This document shows positions 34,151-42,817 of a stretch of 64,000 nt of DNA, in pieces. Under the pieces are notes generated by a model. It was given only the letters and a program-made list of their open reading frames with translations. It did not search any database and was not told the DNA's origin. The translations under genes and the position numbers were made by a program. This stretch comes from Parvularcula sp964556115 (GTDB lineage Bacteria; Pseudomonadota; Alphaproteobacteria; Caulobacterales; Parvularculaceae), in assembly GCA_964556115.1 (NCBI GenBank), contig CAZKVC010000003.1, positions 124,001 through 188,000 on the forward strand, written 5' to 3'. Positions within the stretch are counted from its first letter, which is position 1. Each line of letters opens with the position of its first letter.

Positions 34151-34570
34151 ATGATCGGTGTCGTCGTCGTCACCCATGGTAATCTCGCCAAGGAACTCAT
34201 CTTCGCCGCCCAGCATGTGGTCGGGCCCCAGGAAGGCCTGCGGGCCGTCTGCATCGATGCGGATGACGACATGGAAAAGCGCCGCCGCGATATCGTGCGG
34301 GCCGCGCAGGAAGCCGGCGGAGGCGACGGGGCGGTGATCCTGACCGACATGTTCGGCGGCACGCCGTCGAACCTTGCGATCAACGTCATGGAAGAAGCCA
34401 GGAGCGAAGTGATCGCCGGGGTCAATCTTCCCATGCTGATCAAGCTTGCGCCTGAAGCCTACCGGGAGAAGGCCGACCTTCAGACCGCGGTCAAGGACGC
34501 CCATGACGCGGGACGGAAATATATCTCGGTCGCCTCGTGGGTCCTGAAGGGTGACGAGGCCGAAGCTTGA
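34151..34570 (+). CDS. PTS EIIA component, mannose family
   Basis: The 139-residue protein has the phospho-accepting His9 in VTHGNLAKELI and the ILTDMFGGTPSNLA signature of EIIA-Man. Without EIIB or EIIC sugar permease genes nearby it belongs to a regulatory PTS, receiving phosphate from HPr. In other alphaproteobacteria this chain is tied to ChvGI output and carbon/nitrogen control. It follows hprK by 12 bp. Confidence 0.93.
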   Translation: MIGVVVVTHGNLAKELIFAAQHVVGPQEGLRAVCIDADDDMEKRRRDIVRAAQEAGGGDGAVILTDMFGGTPSNLAINVMEEARSEVIAGVNLPMLIKLAPEAYREKADLQTAVKDAHDAGRKYISVASWVLKGDEAEA

Positions 34571-34572
34571 CC

Positions 34573-34842
34573 ATGGCCGAGCGCCGGGTCACCATCGTCA
34601 ATCTGCGTGGTCTTCACGCCCGGGCTGCGGCGAAGCTCTGCGAGGCCGCGACGCCCTTCGATGCGCGCCTGACCGTTTCGCGCGACGCCCAGACCGTGGG
34701 CGCGCGTTCCCTGATGGCGCTTCTCATGCTGGGTGCAGGCAAGGGGAGCGACGTGGTGATCCGCGGCGAAGGTCCCGATGCGGAAGAAGGCGTCGCCGCG
34801 CTCGCCAATCTCGTGGAAGCCGGGTTCCACGAGACTGACTGA
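34573..34842 (+). CDS. ptsH: Phosphocarrier protein HPr
   Basis: Starting at ATG 34573 gives 89 residues with His15 in GLHARAAAKL and Ser46 in ARSLMALLML, exactly the canonical HPr numbering, which favours this ATG over a TTG at 34567. His15 takes phosphate from Enzyme I, and Ser46 is the HprK target. Enzyme I is not in the window. GAGG lies 13 nt upstream, and the EIIA stop is 2 bp away. Confidence 0.93.
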   Translation: MAERRVTIVNLRGLHARAAAKLCEAATPFDARLTVSRDAQTVGARSLMALLMLGAGKGSDVVIRGEGPDAEEGVAALANLVEAGFHETD

Positions 34843-34851
34843 GACCAGCTC

Positions 34852-36135
34852 CTAGGGCCTTCTGTACTGGACCGGAAGCTCGCCGCGCTGAAGATCGCGG
34901 TACCGGCGGGCCATCTTTTCCTGCCGGTTGTCGATACCCAAATCCTCGCCGTCGATCAGGACCGTCCGGGGACGGACCGTGACTTCGAAGGGGTCGCCCC
35001 CCCAGATGACGAGATCGGCACGCTTGCCCCGCTCGATGGTTCCAAGCTCGTCGCCAAGACCAAAGAGCTCCGCCGGGGTCAGGGTCACGGCGCGCATCGC
35101 ATCCCCATAGGACATGCCCGACGCCACGGCGTTGCCCGCCATCTGCGGGGCAAGCCTCGCATTGTGGGTGAACGCAGTGCCTGCGTCGTAGAAGGCGACC
35201 TTGATCCCCCGTTCCGCAAGCCGCGCCGCGCCCTCTTCCGATGCGCCGATCCGCTCGAAATCACTCGGAAGGTTCGCCGTCGGATTGAGGATGACAGGAA
35301 CATCTTCACCGGCGAGTTCGTCGGCGACACGCCACGCTTCAGCGCCGCCGAGGATGGCGATGCGAAGACCATAGCGGTCCTTCATCGTCAGCACCCGGCG
35401 AATGTCCGAAGCGCTGTTCGCCTCGACCATCAGGAGACGCTCGCCTTCAAGGACGGGCCGCAGGGCCCGCGCATCTTGCGGTGAGAGGCGTTCCTCGCCT
35501 TCGCTCAGCCGGTAGATCTGGGCATCGTCGACATAGCTCTCGACATTCTCGAAGGCCCGGCGCGCGCGGGCCATGGCGCTGGCCCGGCTCCCCCCGCTCA
35601 TCGCGGCGCCCGCCCCGCCGAGGGTCAGGCTCTGCGCCGCGCAGGGCTGCATGATGGCTTCGGGGCCGGTGCGCATGGCAATGACCATGCCGCAGCCCGA
35701 GAACAGGCTTTCGTCATTGCTGATGACCGTGAAGGCGCGGGTGATGCCGCCGGCCCTGGTGATGTCCATCACCGAGCTGTCTTCATTGAAGCCGTCCGCG
35801 GCCGAGAGACTGGCCGTGAGCCTTCTGTCGTCAGACGATGAATCGTTGCCTTCCTCATCGAGACCGATCTCCACCAGCCCGATCGCCGAGATTGGCGCGA
35901 AGAAGCCGGGCGTGACCGGCATGCCGCCCGCATCGATGATCCGTGCGTTGGCCGGCACGGCCACATCGCTCCCGACGGCGACGATCCTGCCGTCGCGAAC
36001 GAGGACGGTCCCGTCCGCGATGATCGCGCCGTCCTCGTCGGTCATGTGAAGTTCGGCATTGGTGATCGCGGTGAGCTGCGCCTGGGCGAAGCCGCCCGCG
36101 CAAAGGGCGAGTGCGGATGAAAGTAGACGCAGCAT
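34852..36135 (-). CDS. Amidohydrolase-like secreted protein lacking the metal site
   Basis: The 427-residue protein has a signal peptide ending in FAQAQ and the composite fold of imidazolonepropionase-like amidohydrolases (ADGTVLVRDGRIVAVGSD; LGTIERGKRADLVIWGGDPF). However, the HxH site after VTPGF reads FAPISAIG, the usual HxHR segment reads VEANSAS, and the whole sequence holds only two histidines. It is therefore unlikely to be a metal hydrolase. Its ATG shares one base with the stop of the intact paralogue upstream, so the two may form a heteromeric pair. Confidence 0.85.
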   Translation of the reverse strand: MLRLLSSALALCAGGFAQAQLTAITNAELHMTDEDGAIIADGTVLVRDGRIVAVGSDVAVPANARIIDAGGMPVTPGFFAPISAIGLVEIGLDEEGNDSSSDDRRLTASLSAADGFNEDSSVMDITRAGGITRAFTVISNDESLFSGCGMVIAMRTGPEAIMQPCAAQSLTLGGAGAAMSGGSRASAMARARRAFENVESYVDDAQIYRLSEGEERLSPQDARALRPVLEGERLLMVEANSASDIRRVLTMKDRYGLRIAILGGAEAWRVADELAGEDVPVILNPTANLPSDFERIGASEEGAARLAERGIKVAFYDAGTAFTHNARLAPQMAGNAVASGMSYGDAMRAVTLTPAELFGLGDELGTIERGKRADLVIWGGDPFEVTVRPRTVLIDGEDLGIDNRQEKMARRYRDLQRGELPVQYRRP

Positions 36136-37529
36136 CAGTCGAGATCCTCCCTTGCGGATTGGCCCAGTTCGAAGTCGAAGACCGGCTTTCGGTTCGGGTC
36201 GCGGCGGTCGAAGAGCTTCGCGCCGTCGATGAACACCTGCTCGGCCCTGCCGTAGACGGAGAACGGATCACCGTCCCAGATCACGAAGTCGGCGTCCTTG
36301 CCGGGCTCCAGCGTGCCGGTATCCTCGATGATGCCGGCAGCTCTTGCCGGATTGCGGGTGATCCAGGTGATGACTTCCTCAGGGGCGAAGTCGATCCCAA
36401 GGGCGCGGCCGTCGGCCATGGCCTTCGCCGCTTCCTGGTTCAGGCGCTGGACGCCGTATGGGTCATCGGAGTGAATGATGACGCAGCCGCCGGGCTGATT
36501 GGCGACGAGCGCCGCGTTCTGCCGTACGCTGTCATAGGCTTCCAGCTTGAAACCCCACCAGTCTGCCCAGACCGCAGCGCACACGTCGTTTTCGGCGAGG
36601 TGGTCGGCGATCTTGTAGGCCTCGACCGCGTGGTGGAAGGTCGAGATCTCGTAGCCGAACTCTTCGGCGACATCGAGGATCTGGACCATCTCGTCAGCGC
36701 GGTAGCAGTGCATGTGAACGAGGATGTCGCCCGACAGGATGCCCGCGATCGTTTCCTTGTTGAGGTCACGCGAAGGCGGCTTGCCGCCCTCGCCCTCTTC
36801 GAGCTTCTGTTCGTAAGCGTCCCATTCCGCCTTGTAGCTCGATGCGTCGCTGAAGGTCTGGCGATAGCCGCGGACATTGCCCATGCGGGTCTGCGGGCCG
36901 CCCTGGCTGCCATAGACCCGCTTGGGGTTCTCGCCGCAGGCCATCTTCACGCCGTAAGGCGCGCCGGGGAATTTCATGCCCTGGACAGTGCGCGAGGGCA
37001 CATTCTTCAGGGTGACCGTCCGTCCGCCGAAGAGATTGGCCGAGCCGGGAAGGATGTGAAGCGCCGTCACGCCTCCCGCGAGTGCCCGCGCGAAGCCCGG
37101 ATCCTGGGGCTGCACGGAATGCTCCGCCCAGACGCCGGCGGTGTTGGGTGAGGTGATCTCGTTGCCGTCCGCTGTCGAGCCGGTCGAGGGGCTGGGATAG
37201 ACGCCAAGGTGGCTGTGAAGGTCGATGATGCCGGGCGTGATGACCTGGCCGTTGGCCTCGATTTCGGTGACCCCGCCAATGGGGCGGACCGCCGCGCGCG
37301 GGCCGATCTGGGCGATCTTGCCGTTCAGGACAACCAGGACCCCGTCCTCGATCTTCCGGCCGGTGCCGTCGAGGATCGTCGCCCCGGTGATCATCACATT
37401 ATCGGATGGATAGGGCTCATAGGTCGACGGGAAAGGATCGGCCTTCCAGGGGATCACAACCCTTTCGTCGTCCGAGCCGCAGCCGGCCAGGAGCCCGAGC
37501 GCCAGCGAAGCCAGCATCATTCTCTTCAT
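36135..37529 (-). CDS. Amidohydrolase family lipoprotein
   Basis: The 464-residue protein starts at ATG 37529, with GAGGGGG upstream overlapping an earlier ATG at 37544. The N-terminus (MLASLALGLLAGCGSDDE) has a clear lipobox. Metal-site motifs are intact: IDLHSHLGVY, VHMHCYRADEM, FHHAVEAY and IIHSDDP. The family includes imidazolonepropionase and dipeptidase-like enzymes. It probably acts in the periplasm on a cyclic amide or peptide, and the exact substrate is unknown. It is followed by a metal-less paralogue. Confidence 0.9.
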   Translation of the reverse strand: MKRMMLASLALGLLAGCGSDDERVVIPWKADPFPSTYEPYPSDNVMITGATILDGTGRKIEDGVLVVLNGKIAQIGPRAAVRPIGGVTEIEANGQVITPGIIDLHSHLGVYPSPSTGSTADGNEITSPNTAGVWAEHSVQPQDPGFARALAGGVTALHILPGSANLFGGRTVTLKNVPSRTVQGMKFPGAPYGVKMACGENPKRVYGSQGGPQTRMGNVRGYRQTFSDASSYKAEWDAYEQKLEEGEGGKPPSRDLNKETIAGILSGDILVHMHCYRADEMVQILDVAEEFGYEISTFHHAVEAYKIADHLAENDVCAAVWADWWGFKLEAYDSVRQNAALVANQPGGCVIIHSDDPYGVQRLNQEAAKAMADGRALGIDFAPEEVITWITRNPARAAGIIEDTGTLEPGKDADFVIWDGDPFSVYGRAEQVFIDGAKLFDRRDPNRKPVFDFELGQSAREDLD

Positions 37530-37643
37530 CGCGCACCCCCTCATTGAAGCGTTCCCTTCACCTGCAGGCGATCGGCGCGAAGGGCAACGGCGGAACGCCG
37601 CTGCGCGGCCCCGTGTCTTCCCTTATGCAAGGAGGATCACCTT

Positions 37644-37916
37644 ATGGGCGAGACCATCACGACCACCGATCACGACAGGATCAAAAACTGGGCGGAAGAG
37701 CGCGGCGGCGCCCCTGCCTTCGTGAGCGATACCCATAGCAGCCACGAGGACGGAATTCTGCGGATCGCCTTCCAGAACGAAGAGGACCTGCAGAAGACCG
37801 ACTGGGATACGTTCTTCGGGCATTTCGAGGAAAATGGCCTGGCGGCCCTGCTGCAGGACGAAACCGCCGACGGAAGCACCAGCCGCTTCGTCAAATTCAT
37901 CAATCGCAACAGCTGA
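37644..37916 (+). CDS. Conserved small hypothetical protein, 90 aa
   Basis: A strong AAGGAGGATCACC precedes the ATG. The soluble, acidic product (TTDHDRIKNWAEERGGAPAF near the start, RFVKFINRNS at the end) resembles a widespread small family that databases often label as a glucan branching enzyme, which the size makes implausible. It is divergent from the amidohydrolase pair and followed after 11 bp by a 50-residue gene. Confidence 0.8.
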   Translation: MGETITTTDHDRIKNWAEERGGAPAFVSDTHSSHEDGILRIAFQNEEDLQKTDWDTFFGHFEENGLAALLQDETADGSTSRFVKFINRNS

Positions 37917-37927
37917 GGAGACAAACG

Positions 37928-38080
37928 ATGAGAGAACTACCCATGCAGGATGACGGCTCGATGGACCGCCTTCGCGACGAGGCGACGGACGACGAGAAGC
38001 GTCAGCAGACCGACATCGAAAAAGCCCACAAGGACGCCGAGAAAGCGGCCGCATCCAAGGACGACAAGAAAGACGGCTGA
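37928..38080 (+). CDS. Very small charged protein, 50 aa
   Basis: The ATG has TGAGGAGACAAACG upstream, a strong ribosome-binding site in the 11-bp gap after the previous gene. The 50 codons end in TGA and encode a hydrophilic, helix-prone, Asp/Lys-rich peptide (DDEKRQQTDIEKAHKDAEK). Low hydrophobicity suggests an intrinsically flexible or coiled protein. No family recognised. Confidence 0.6.
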   Translation: MRELPMQDDGSMDRLRDEATDDEKRQQTDIEKAHKDAEKAAASKDDKKDG

Positions 38081-38100
38081 GCCGCCTTTCCTCTCCAGCC

Positions 38101-39060
38101 TCAGAGCTGGAAAACCTTGACCGGCGCGAGGGCCAGACCCTCGAGCCGGCAAAGCGCCACCGCGCCGTGATCGTCCTCGGCGAGCACGGTGTCGAGGGCG
38201 CCGACCTCTCCGGCGCGCAGGACACGTGCCCGGTTCGGTGTCAAAACGATCCCCTGCCCTGAACGAAGACGTGCCGCCTCCGGCGCGTTCACCTTCTCCT
38301 TCGGATATTCCGCCATCGCATCGCCGAGCGGTACCAGCGTATCGTCGAAGCGCTCGTGGTCGCGCGCTTCGGGCCCGAGCCGTTCGGTGGCCGGCGCCCC
38401 GGTCACCTCTTCGAAGGTCACGGCCTGGTCTTCGCCGAACGGGCCGACACGGGTGCGGCGGAGCGCGGCCACATGGGCCACCGTCCCGAGCGCTTCTGCA
38501 AGATCGCGCACCAGCGCGCGGACATAGGTGCCCTTGCCCACCACCGCTTCGAAGACCGCTTGGTCCTGGTCAGGCATCTCGATGAGCTCGAACGTCCTCA
38601 CGTCGACCTGCCGGGACTTGAGTTCCGGCGTCTCGCCGTCGCGGGCGAGGTCGTAAGCGCGCTCGCCGCCGACGAGAATGGCGGAGAACTGCGGCGGGAC
38701 CTGGTCGATCAGTCCGGTGAACTGCGGCAGGGCCGCTTCGATCGCCGCCTTATCCGGCCTGACCTCGCTACGCTGGACCACCTCGCCTTCACGGTCGTCG
38801 GTCGCCGTGCGTTCGCCCCAGCGCGCGGTGAAGCGGTAGGTCTTCAGACCGTCCTGAACGAAAGGGACGGTCTTGGTGGCCTCGCCAAAGGCGATGGGAA
38901 GGATGCCGGTCGCGAGGGGATCGAGCGTTCCGGCGTGGCCCGCCTTCTGCGCTTCGCCAAACCATTTGAGACGCGAAACGGCCTCCGTTGAGCCGAAGTC
39001 GTAAGGCTTGTCGAGAATGAGCCAGCCATGAACCTTCCGGCCCTTCTTGCGGCGCGCCAT
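38101..39060 (-). CDS. truB: tRNA pseudouridine(55) synthase
   Basis: TruB makes the universal pseudouridine 55 in the T-loop of tRNAs. The ATG at 39060 follows CAGGAG by 8 nt and gives 319 residues. The N-terminal GWLILDKPYDFGSTEAV, the catalytic aspartate in AGHAGTLDPLATG, the RTATDDREGEV block and GTYVRALVRDLAEALG are all TruB-specific. rbfA lies upstream on the same strand, separated by a hypothetical gene. Confidence 0.96.
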   Translation of the reverse strand: MARRKKGRKVHGWLILDKPYDFGSTEAVSRLKWFGEAQKAGHAGTLDPLATGILPIAFGEATKTVPFVQDGLKTYRFTARWGERTATDDREGEVVQRSEVRPDKAAIEAALPQFTGLIDQVPPQFSAILVGGERAYDLARDGETPELKSRQVDVRTFELIEMPDQDQAVFEAVVGKGTYVRALVRDLAEALGTVAHVAALRRTRVGPFGEDQAVTFEEVTGAPATERLGPEARDHERFDDTLVPLGDAMAEYPKEKVNAPEAARLRSGQGIVLTPNRARVLRAGEVGALDTVLAEDDHGAVALCRLEGLALAPVKVFQL

Positions 39061-39076
39061 CTGCAATGCTCCTGAA

Positions 39077-39119
39077 ACGGAAAAGGGGTCCGGGGGCTAT
39101 GCTCCGAACCCTCTTCCGT
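39077..39119 (-). terminator. Imperfect hairpin upstream of truB
   Basis: On the minus strand ACGGAAGAGGGTTCGG can pair, with G-U pairs and one bulge, with CCGGACCCCTTTTCCGT after a 10-nt loop. The TTTTCC on its 3' side is weak as a U-tract. It lies between the end of the 133-residue gene and truB, so it could terminate or attenuate. Confidence 0.4.
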
Positions 39120-39144
39120 CAAGCCGCAACCCGCCGGTGAGGCG

Positions 39145-39546
39145 TCAGGAGGCTTCGCCGTTCACGTCATAGCCATAGCTGCGCAGCAGGCGCGGCAGGT
39201 CGTTGGCGCATTCGCGCTCATCCATGGCTGACAGGATCGCCCGGTTGAACATGTTGGGCATGGTGAACCACTCGCCGCCATCCTTCCAGCGCATCACCAG
39301 GCTGGGGGCCGGGCCGTCAGGGGCGAAGCCGACTTCGAAATCTTCCCGCTCGAACCCCGGGAAAAGACGGATCGGCGCATCCGCGGCCATGGGGATGTTT
39401 TGATCGAAGGAAGGCACGGAGAGCATCTGGCTGCCGGGCGTATCCTCGACCGCGCCGGGGATCGTACCCTCGACACTGGCCGGGACCACCTCGAACTCTT
39501 CACGAAGATTCTCGTCTTCGTCGCGCTTCTTCCGCTTGAAAAACAT
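39145..39546 (-). CDS. Hypothetical protein, 133 aa
   Basis: The product starts with a basic stretch (FFKRKKRDEDEN), has an acidic, likely disordered region to about residue 55, then a compact C-terminal part (LVMRWKDGGEWFTMPNMF). No signal peptide or membrane helix. It lies between rbfA and truB on the same strand. An AACAATTTGTT dyad 74 bp upstream may be a regulatory site. Function unknown. Confidence 0.65.
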   Translation of the reverse strand: MFFKRKKRDEDENLREEFEVVPASVEGTIPGAVEDTPGSQMLSVPSFDQNIPMAADAPIRLFPGFEREDFEVGFAPDGPAPSLVMRWKDGGEWFTMPNMFNRAILSAMDERECANDLPRLLRSYGYDVNGEAS

Positions 39547-39640
39547 CGTTTGCCACCCTCCAAAAGGCCGCTGCCCCCGCGCCCGAGAAGGCAATGCAGA
39601 TCGGCCACCGGGGGACATTAACAATTTGTTGAGGGTTACG

Positions 39641-40015
39641 CTACCGCTCCTTGCGCAAAAGTTCTGAGATCCGATCAGCGTGGTCGAAGCTTTCGTCTTT
39701 GACGAAGCGCAGTTCCGGGATGAACTTCAGGTGCAGCTTCGGCGCAAGCACCCGGCGGATCTTGGGAGCGATGGCCTGAAGCGCGGTGACCGCACCCTCG
39801 ACGTCGATGCCGCCGAGGGTGGTCACATAGACATTCGCGTGCCGAAGGTCCGGTGACGCCTGCACCTCGGTCACGGTGACATTGCGGCCCGAAAGGCTGC
39901 TGTCATGCACCTCTTCGCGCTGGAACATCTGCGCAAGTTCGTGCCGGATCAGCTCCCCGGCGCGCAACTGGCGTTGGGACGGTGCCTTGGTGACGTGGTG
40001 GGATCGTGGTGCCAT
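39641..40015 (-). CDS. rbfA: 30S ribosome-binding factor A
   Basis: RbfA helps mature the 16S rRNA 5' end. The 124-residue protein has RQLRAGELIRHELAQMF, VTVTEVQASPDLRHANVYV (KH-like core) and a C-terminal LHLKFIPELRFVKDES with RISELL. ATG 40015 is preferred over a TTG two codons upstream. infB, which often precedes rbfA, is absent; cysH lies upstream instead. Confidence 0.94.
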   Translation of the reverse strand: MAPRSHHVTKAPSQRQLRAGELIRHELAQMFQREEVHDSSLSGRNVTVTEVQASPDLRHANVYVTTLGGIDVEGAVTALQAIAPKIRRVLAPKLHLKFIPELRFVKDESFDHADRISELLRKER

Positions 40016-40054
40016 GGCCAAGAGCTATGTCGCCGACCCGCCCGAAGCAAGACG

Positions 40055-40771
40055 CTAGCGGTCGTGAATGCCGCATTCGCGCTTGTCACTGCCTGCCCAG
40101 CGTCCCGCACGGATATCGTCGCCCTCATCGGCCGGACGTGTGCAGGGCCAGCAGCCAATCGAGGGGTAGCCCTGGGCGGTCAATGGGTGCCGGGGCAGAT
40201 CATGGTGCTCGATATAGGAGGCCACGTCCTCACGGCTCCACCGGACGAGCGGGTTCACCTTGTGGTGGGTGCCGTTCCATTCGAAGGCCGGCAGGCTGAT
40301 GCGGCCGCCGCCGTGGAACGCCTTGCGGCCCGTGATCCACGCATCATAACCGTCCAGCGCATCGCCCAGCGGCCTGATCTTGCGAAGCTCGCAGCAGGCG
40401 TCAGGATCGCGCCGCCAGAGATCGCCGGCGGCGTCTTCCTCTTCAACCTCTTCCTTGTTGGGGCGGAGGTCCCGCACATTGGTCAGGCCGAGCTGGTGGG
40501 CGAGCCTGCGGCGGTAGCTGAGGGTCTGGGCGAAATGCTTGCCCGTCTCGATGAACAGCACCGGTGCGGAGCGGTCGACGCTCGCCAGAAGGTGCAGCAG
40601 CACCACCGATTCCGCGCCGAAGCTCGACACGAGAGCGATGCGCCCTGCAAAGACCCTGTCGAGGGCGGTGGAAAGAATATCCTCGGCGCTCGCCCCGCGA
40701 TGGCTCGAGGCGAGCTCGCGAGCGAGTTCGGCGGGGGCCGCCGGTTCTCTCTTCAAGGCCGTCGCTGTCAC
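40055..40771 (-). CDS. cysH: Phosphoadenylyl/adenylyl-sulfate reductase (4Fe-4S type)
   Basis: CysH reduces APS (or PAPS) to sulfite. The 238-residue protein has the PP-loop-like SSFGAESVVLLHL, ETGKHFAQTL, DACCELRK and GCWPCT, then the C-terminal ECGIH with the catalytic cysteine. The CC...CxxC pattern ligates a 4Fe-4S cluster and marks the APS-using type. The GTG overlaps the DUF934 stop by 4 nt, ending the sulfite-reduction operon. Confidence 0.95.
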   Translation of the reverse strand: MTATALKREPAAPAELARELASSHRGASAEDILSTALDRVFAGRIALVSSFGAESVVLLHLLASVDRSAPVLFIETGKHFAQTLSYRRRLAHQLGLTNVRDLRPNKEEVEEEDAAGDLWRRDPDACCELRKIRPLGDALDGYDAWITGRKAFHGGGRISLPAFEWNGTHHKVNPLVRWSREDVASYIEHHDLPRHPLTAQGYPSIGCWPCTRPADEGDDIRAGRWAGSDKRECGIHDR

Positions 40772-41166
40772 AGAGCACCCTCGCGCAACTCAAACACCAC
40801 TTCACTCCCGGCCGGCCTTTGATAGGGCCGGGTCCGTGAGGTCAGGGCGAAACGAAAGTCGTCTAAGCGCCCAAGCTCTTCAATTTCCACCGTAGAAACG
40901 CCGAGACGTTTCAGAAAAACGACCTGATCGGGAAGAACATAGCCGGTCATCCGGATCTCGCCTTCGAACCCGAAGCGTTCCCGCAGGAGCCGGGCCTGGG
41001 TCATCGCGCGCCCGTCCTTGAAGCCCGGCATGGCGAGTTGCAGCGTCCGTACGCCCGCAAGATCCGGCGTTTCGGCCATGAGATCCCGCTCAGGACCGAT
41101 TTCGAGCTCCGGCGCTGCTGCGATGTCGAGAAGAGCCCCCGTCTGAAGATCAAGCAGCTTCGGCAT
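40768..41166 (-). CDS. DUF934 family protein
   Basis: The 132-residue protein (LQLAMPGFKDGRAMTQARLL, RERFGFEGEIRMTGYVLPDQ, GVSTVEIEELGRLDDFRFAL) matches DUF934, a family found almost always between cysI and cysH and presumed to help sulfite reduction, for example in electron delivery or assembly. It overlaps cysI by 17 bp and cysH by 4 bp. Confidence 0.92.
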   Translation of the reverse strand: MPKLLDLQTGALLDIAAAPELEIGPERDLMAETPDLAGVRTLQLAMPGFKDGRAMTQARLLRERFGFEGEIRMTGYVLPDQVVFLKRLGVSTVEIEELGRLDDFRFALTSRTRPYQRPAGSEVVFELREGAL

Positions 41167-42814
41167 AGAGCGCCTCCTTGAAGGGTTCCGCGCCCAGCCG
41201 GCGGTAGGTCTCGATGAAGCGTTCCTCGGTGCCCTTGCGAAGAGCGAGGTAGGTTTCGACCACCCGCTCGACCGCGTCGACGACCTGATCGGTGGACAGA
41301 CCACGCCCGACGATCTCGCCGATGGCGGTGTCTTCATCCGCGCTGCCGCCGAGGGTGAGCTGGTAGTATTCCTCCCCTTTCTTATCGACGCCCAGAATGC
41401 CGATATGGCCGACATGGTGATGGCCGCAGGCATTGATGCAGCCGGAAATCTTGATCTTCAGCTCACCAATGGTCTCCTGCCGCCCCAGGTCGGCGAAGCG
41501 TTCCTGGATACGGTTCGCGACAGGGATCGAGCGCGTATTGGCGAGGTTGCAGAAATCAAGCCCCGGGCAGGCGATGATGTCCGAGAGAAGCCCATGATTG
41601 GGTGAAGCAAGACCTGTATCTTCAAGCGCCCTGTAGACCGCATGAAGATCGTGCTCCGCCACATGCGGCAGGACGATGTTCTGCTCATGGGTGGTGCGGA
41701 TGTCGTCATGGCCGAAGCGCTCGGCGATAGCTGCGAGTGCATCCATCTGATCGGCGGTGATATCGCCGGGCGGGGTGCCGGGGGTCTTGAGCGACACCGT
41801 TGCCGAGCGGTAGCCTTCGACCTTGTGCGGATGGGTATTGTGCCTGAGCCAACGGGCGAAACCGGGATCGGCCTTGCGGCTTTCTTCCAAAGACGCCTCA
41901 GCATCGCGCGGCTGAAGCCCGGGGCCTGCAAAGAAGCTCGCTATACGTCCGAACTCGCCTTCGGGAAGATCGGCGGAGCCGCCCGCGGCGCGCATCGCCT
42001 CGAACTCCTCTTCCACCGCACGCCGGAACTCATCGGGTCCTACGGCGTCGACAAGGATCTTGATCCTGGCCTTGTAAAGATTATCGCGCCGTCCACGAAC
42101 GTTATAGACGCGCAGGATTGCCTCGAGATAGGTGAGAAGATCGCCTTTGGGCAGGAAGTCTCGAATTTCCCTGGCAATCGCAGGGGTGCGCCCCTGCCCG
42201 CCCCCGACAAAGATCCGGTAGCCAGCCTCGCCCTCGGTATTGCGAACGAGGGCAATGCCGATGTCATGCACACGGATGGCCGCGCGGTCCTTGTCGGTCG
42301 CGGTGACGGCGATCTTGAACTTGCGGGGCAGGAAGGTGAATTCAGGATGGAGGGTCGACCATTGACGGATGACCTCGCAGGTGATCCGCGGGTCCTCGAC
42401 TTCGCCCGGCGTGGCGCCAGCGAGCGGGTCCGTCGTCGTGTTGCGGATACAGTTCCCGCTGGTCTGGATTGCATGCATTTCCGCATCGGCGAGCCTGTCG
42501 AGGATGTCCGGAACATCCTTCAGCTTCGGCCAGTTGAACTGAATATTCTGCCGTGTACTGATGTGGCCGTAGCCCCTGTCATAGTCGCGGGCGATCGAGG
42601 CGAGAACCCGCAGCTGGCCTGGGTTCAGGCTGCCATTAGGGATGGCAACACGCAGCATGTAGGCGTGAAGCTGCAGATAGAGACCGTTCATCAGCCGCAG
42701 CGGCTTGAATTCGTCCTCGGTCAGATCGCCCTCGATCCGCCGTTCGACTTGCCAGCGAAATTCTTTGACGCGGTCCTTGACGATGGCCCGGTCGTGTTCG
42801 TCGTAGCGATACAT
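41150..42814 (-). CDS. cysI: Nitrite/sulfite reductase, sirohaem and 4Fe-4S (CysI-like)
   Basis: The 554-residue protein reduces sulfite to sulfide with six electrons. Both ferredoxin-like half domains are visible (NPGQLRVLASIARDYDRGYG, HISTRQNIQFNWPKL and QMDALAAIAERFGHDDIRTT), with cluster cysteines in CPGLDFCNLANTR and SGCINACGHHHVGHIG. It has no flavin partner subunit, so ferredoxin or another donor is probable. GGAGGT precedes the ATG. The operon context favours sulfite over nitrite. Confidence 0.94.
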   Translation of the reverse strand: MYRYDEHDRAIVKDRVKEFRWQVERRIEGDLTEDEFKPLRLMNGLYLQLHAYMLRVAIPNGSLNPGQLRVLASIARDYDRGYGHISTRQNIQFNWPKLKDVPDILDRLADAEMHAIQTSGNCIRNTTTDPLAGATPGEVEDPRITCEVIRQWSTLHPEFTFLPRKFKIAVTATDKDRAAIRVHDIGIALVRNTEGEAGYRIFVGGGQGRTPAIAREIRDFLPKGDLLTYLEAILRVYNVRGRRDNLYKARIKILVDAVGPDEFRRAVEEEFEAMRAAGGSADLPEGEFGRIASFFAGPGLQPRDAEASLEESRKADPGFARWLRHNTHPHKVEGYRSATVSLKTPGTPPGDITADQMDALAAIAERFGHDDIRTTHEQNIVLPHVAEHDLHAVYRALEDTGLASPNHGLLSDIIACPGLDFCNLANTRSIPVANRIQERFADLGRQETIGELKIKISGCINACGHHHVGHIGILGVDKKGEEYYQLTLGGSADEDTAIGEIVGRGLSTDQVVDAVERVVETYLALRKGTEERFIETYRRLGAEPFKEALYAEAA

Positions 42815-42817
42815 GGC

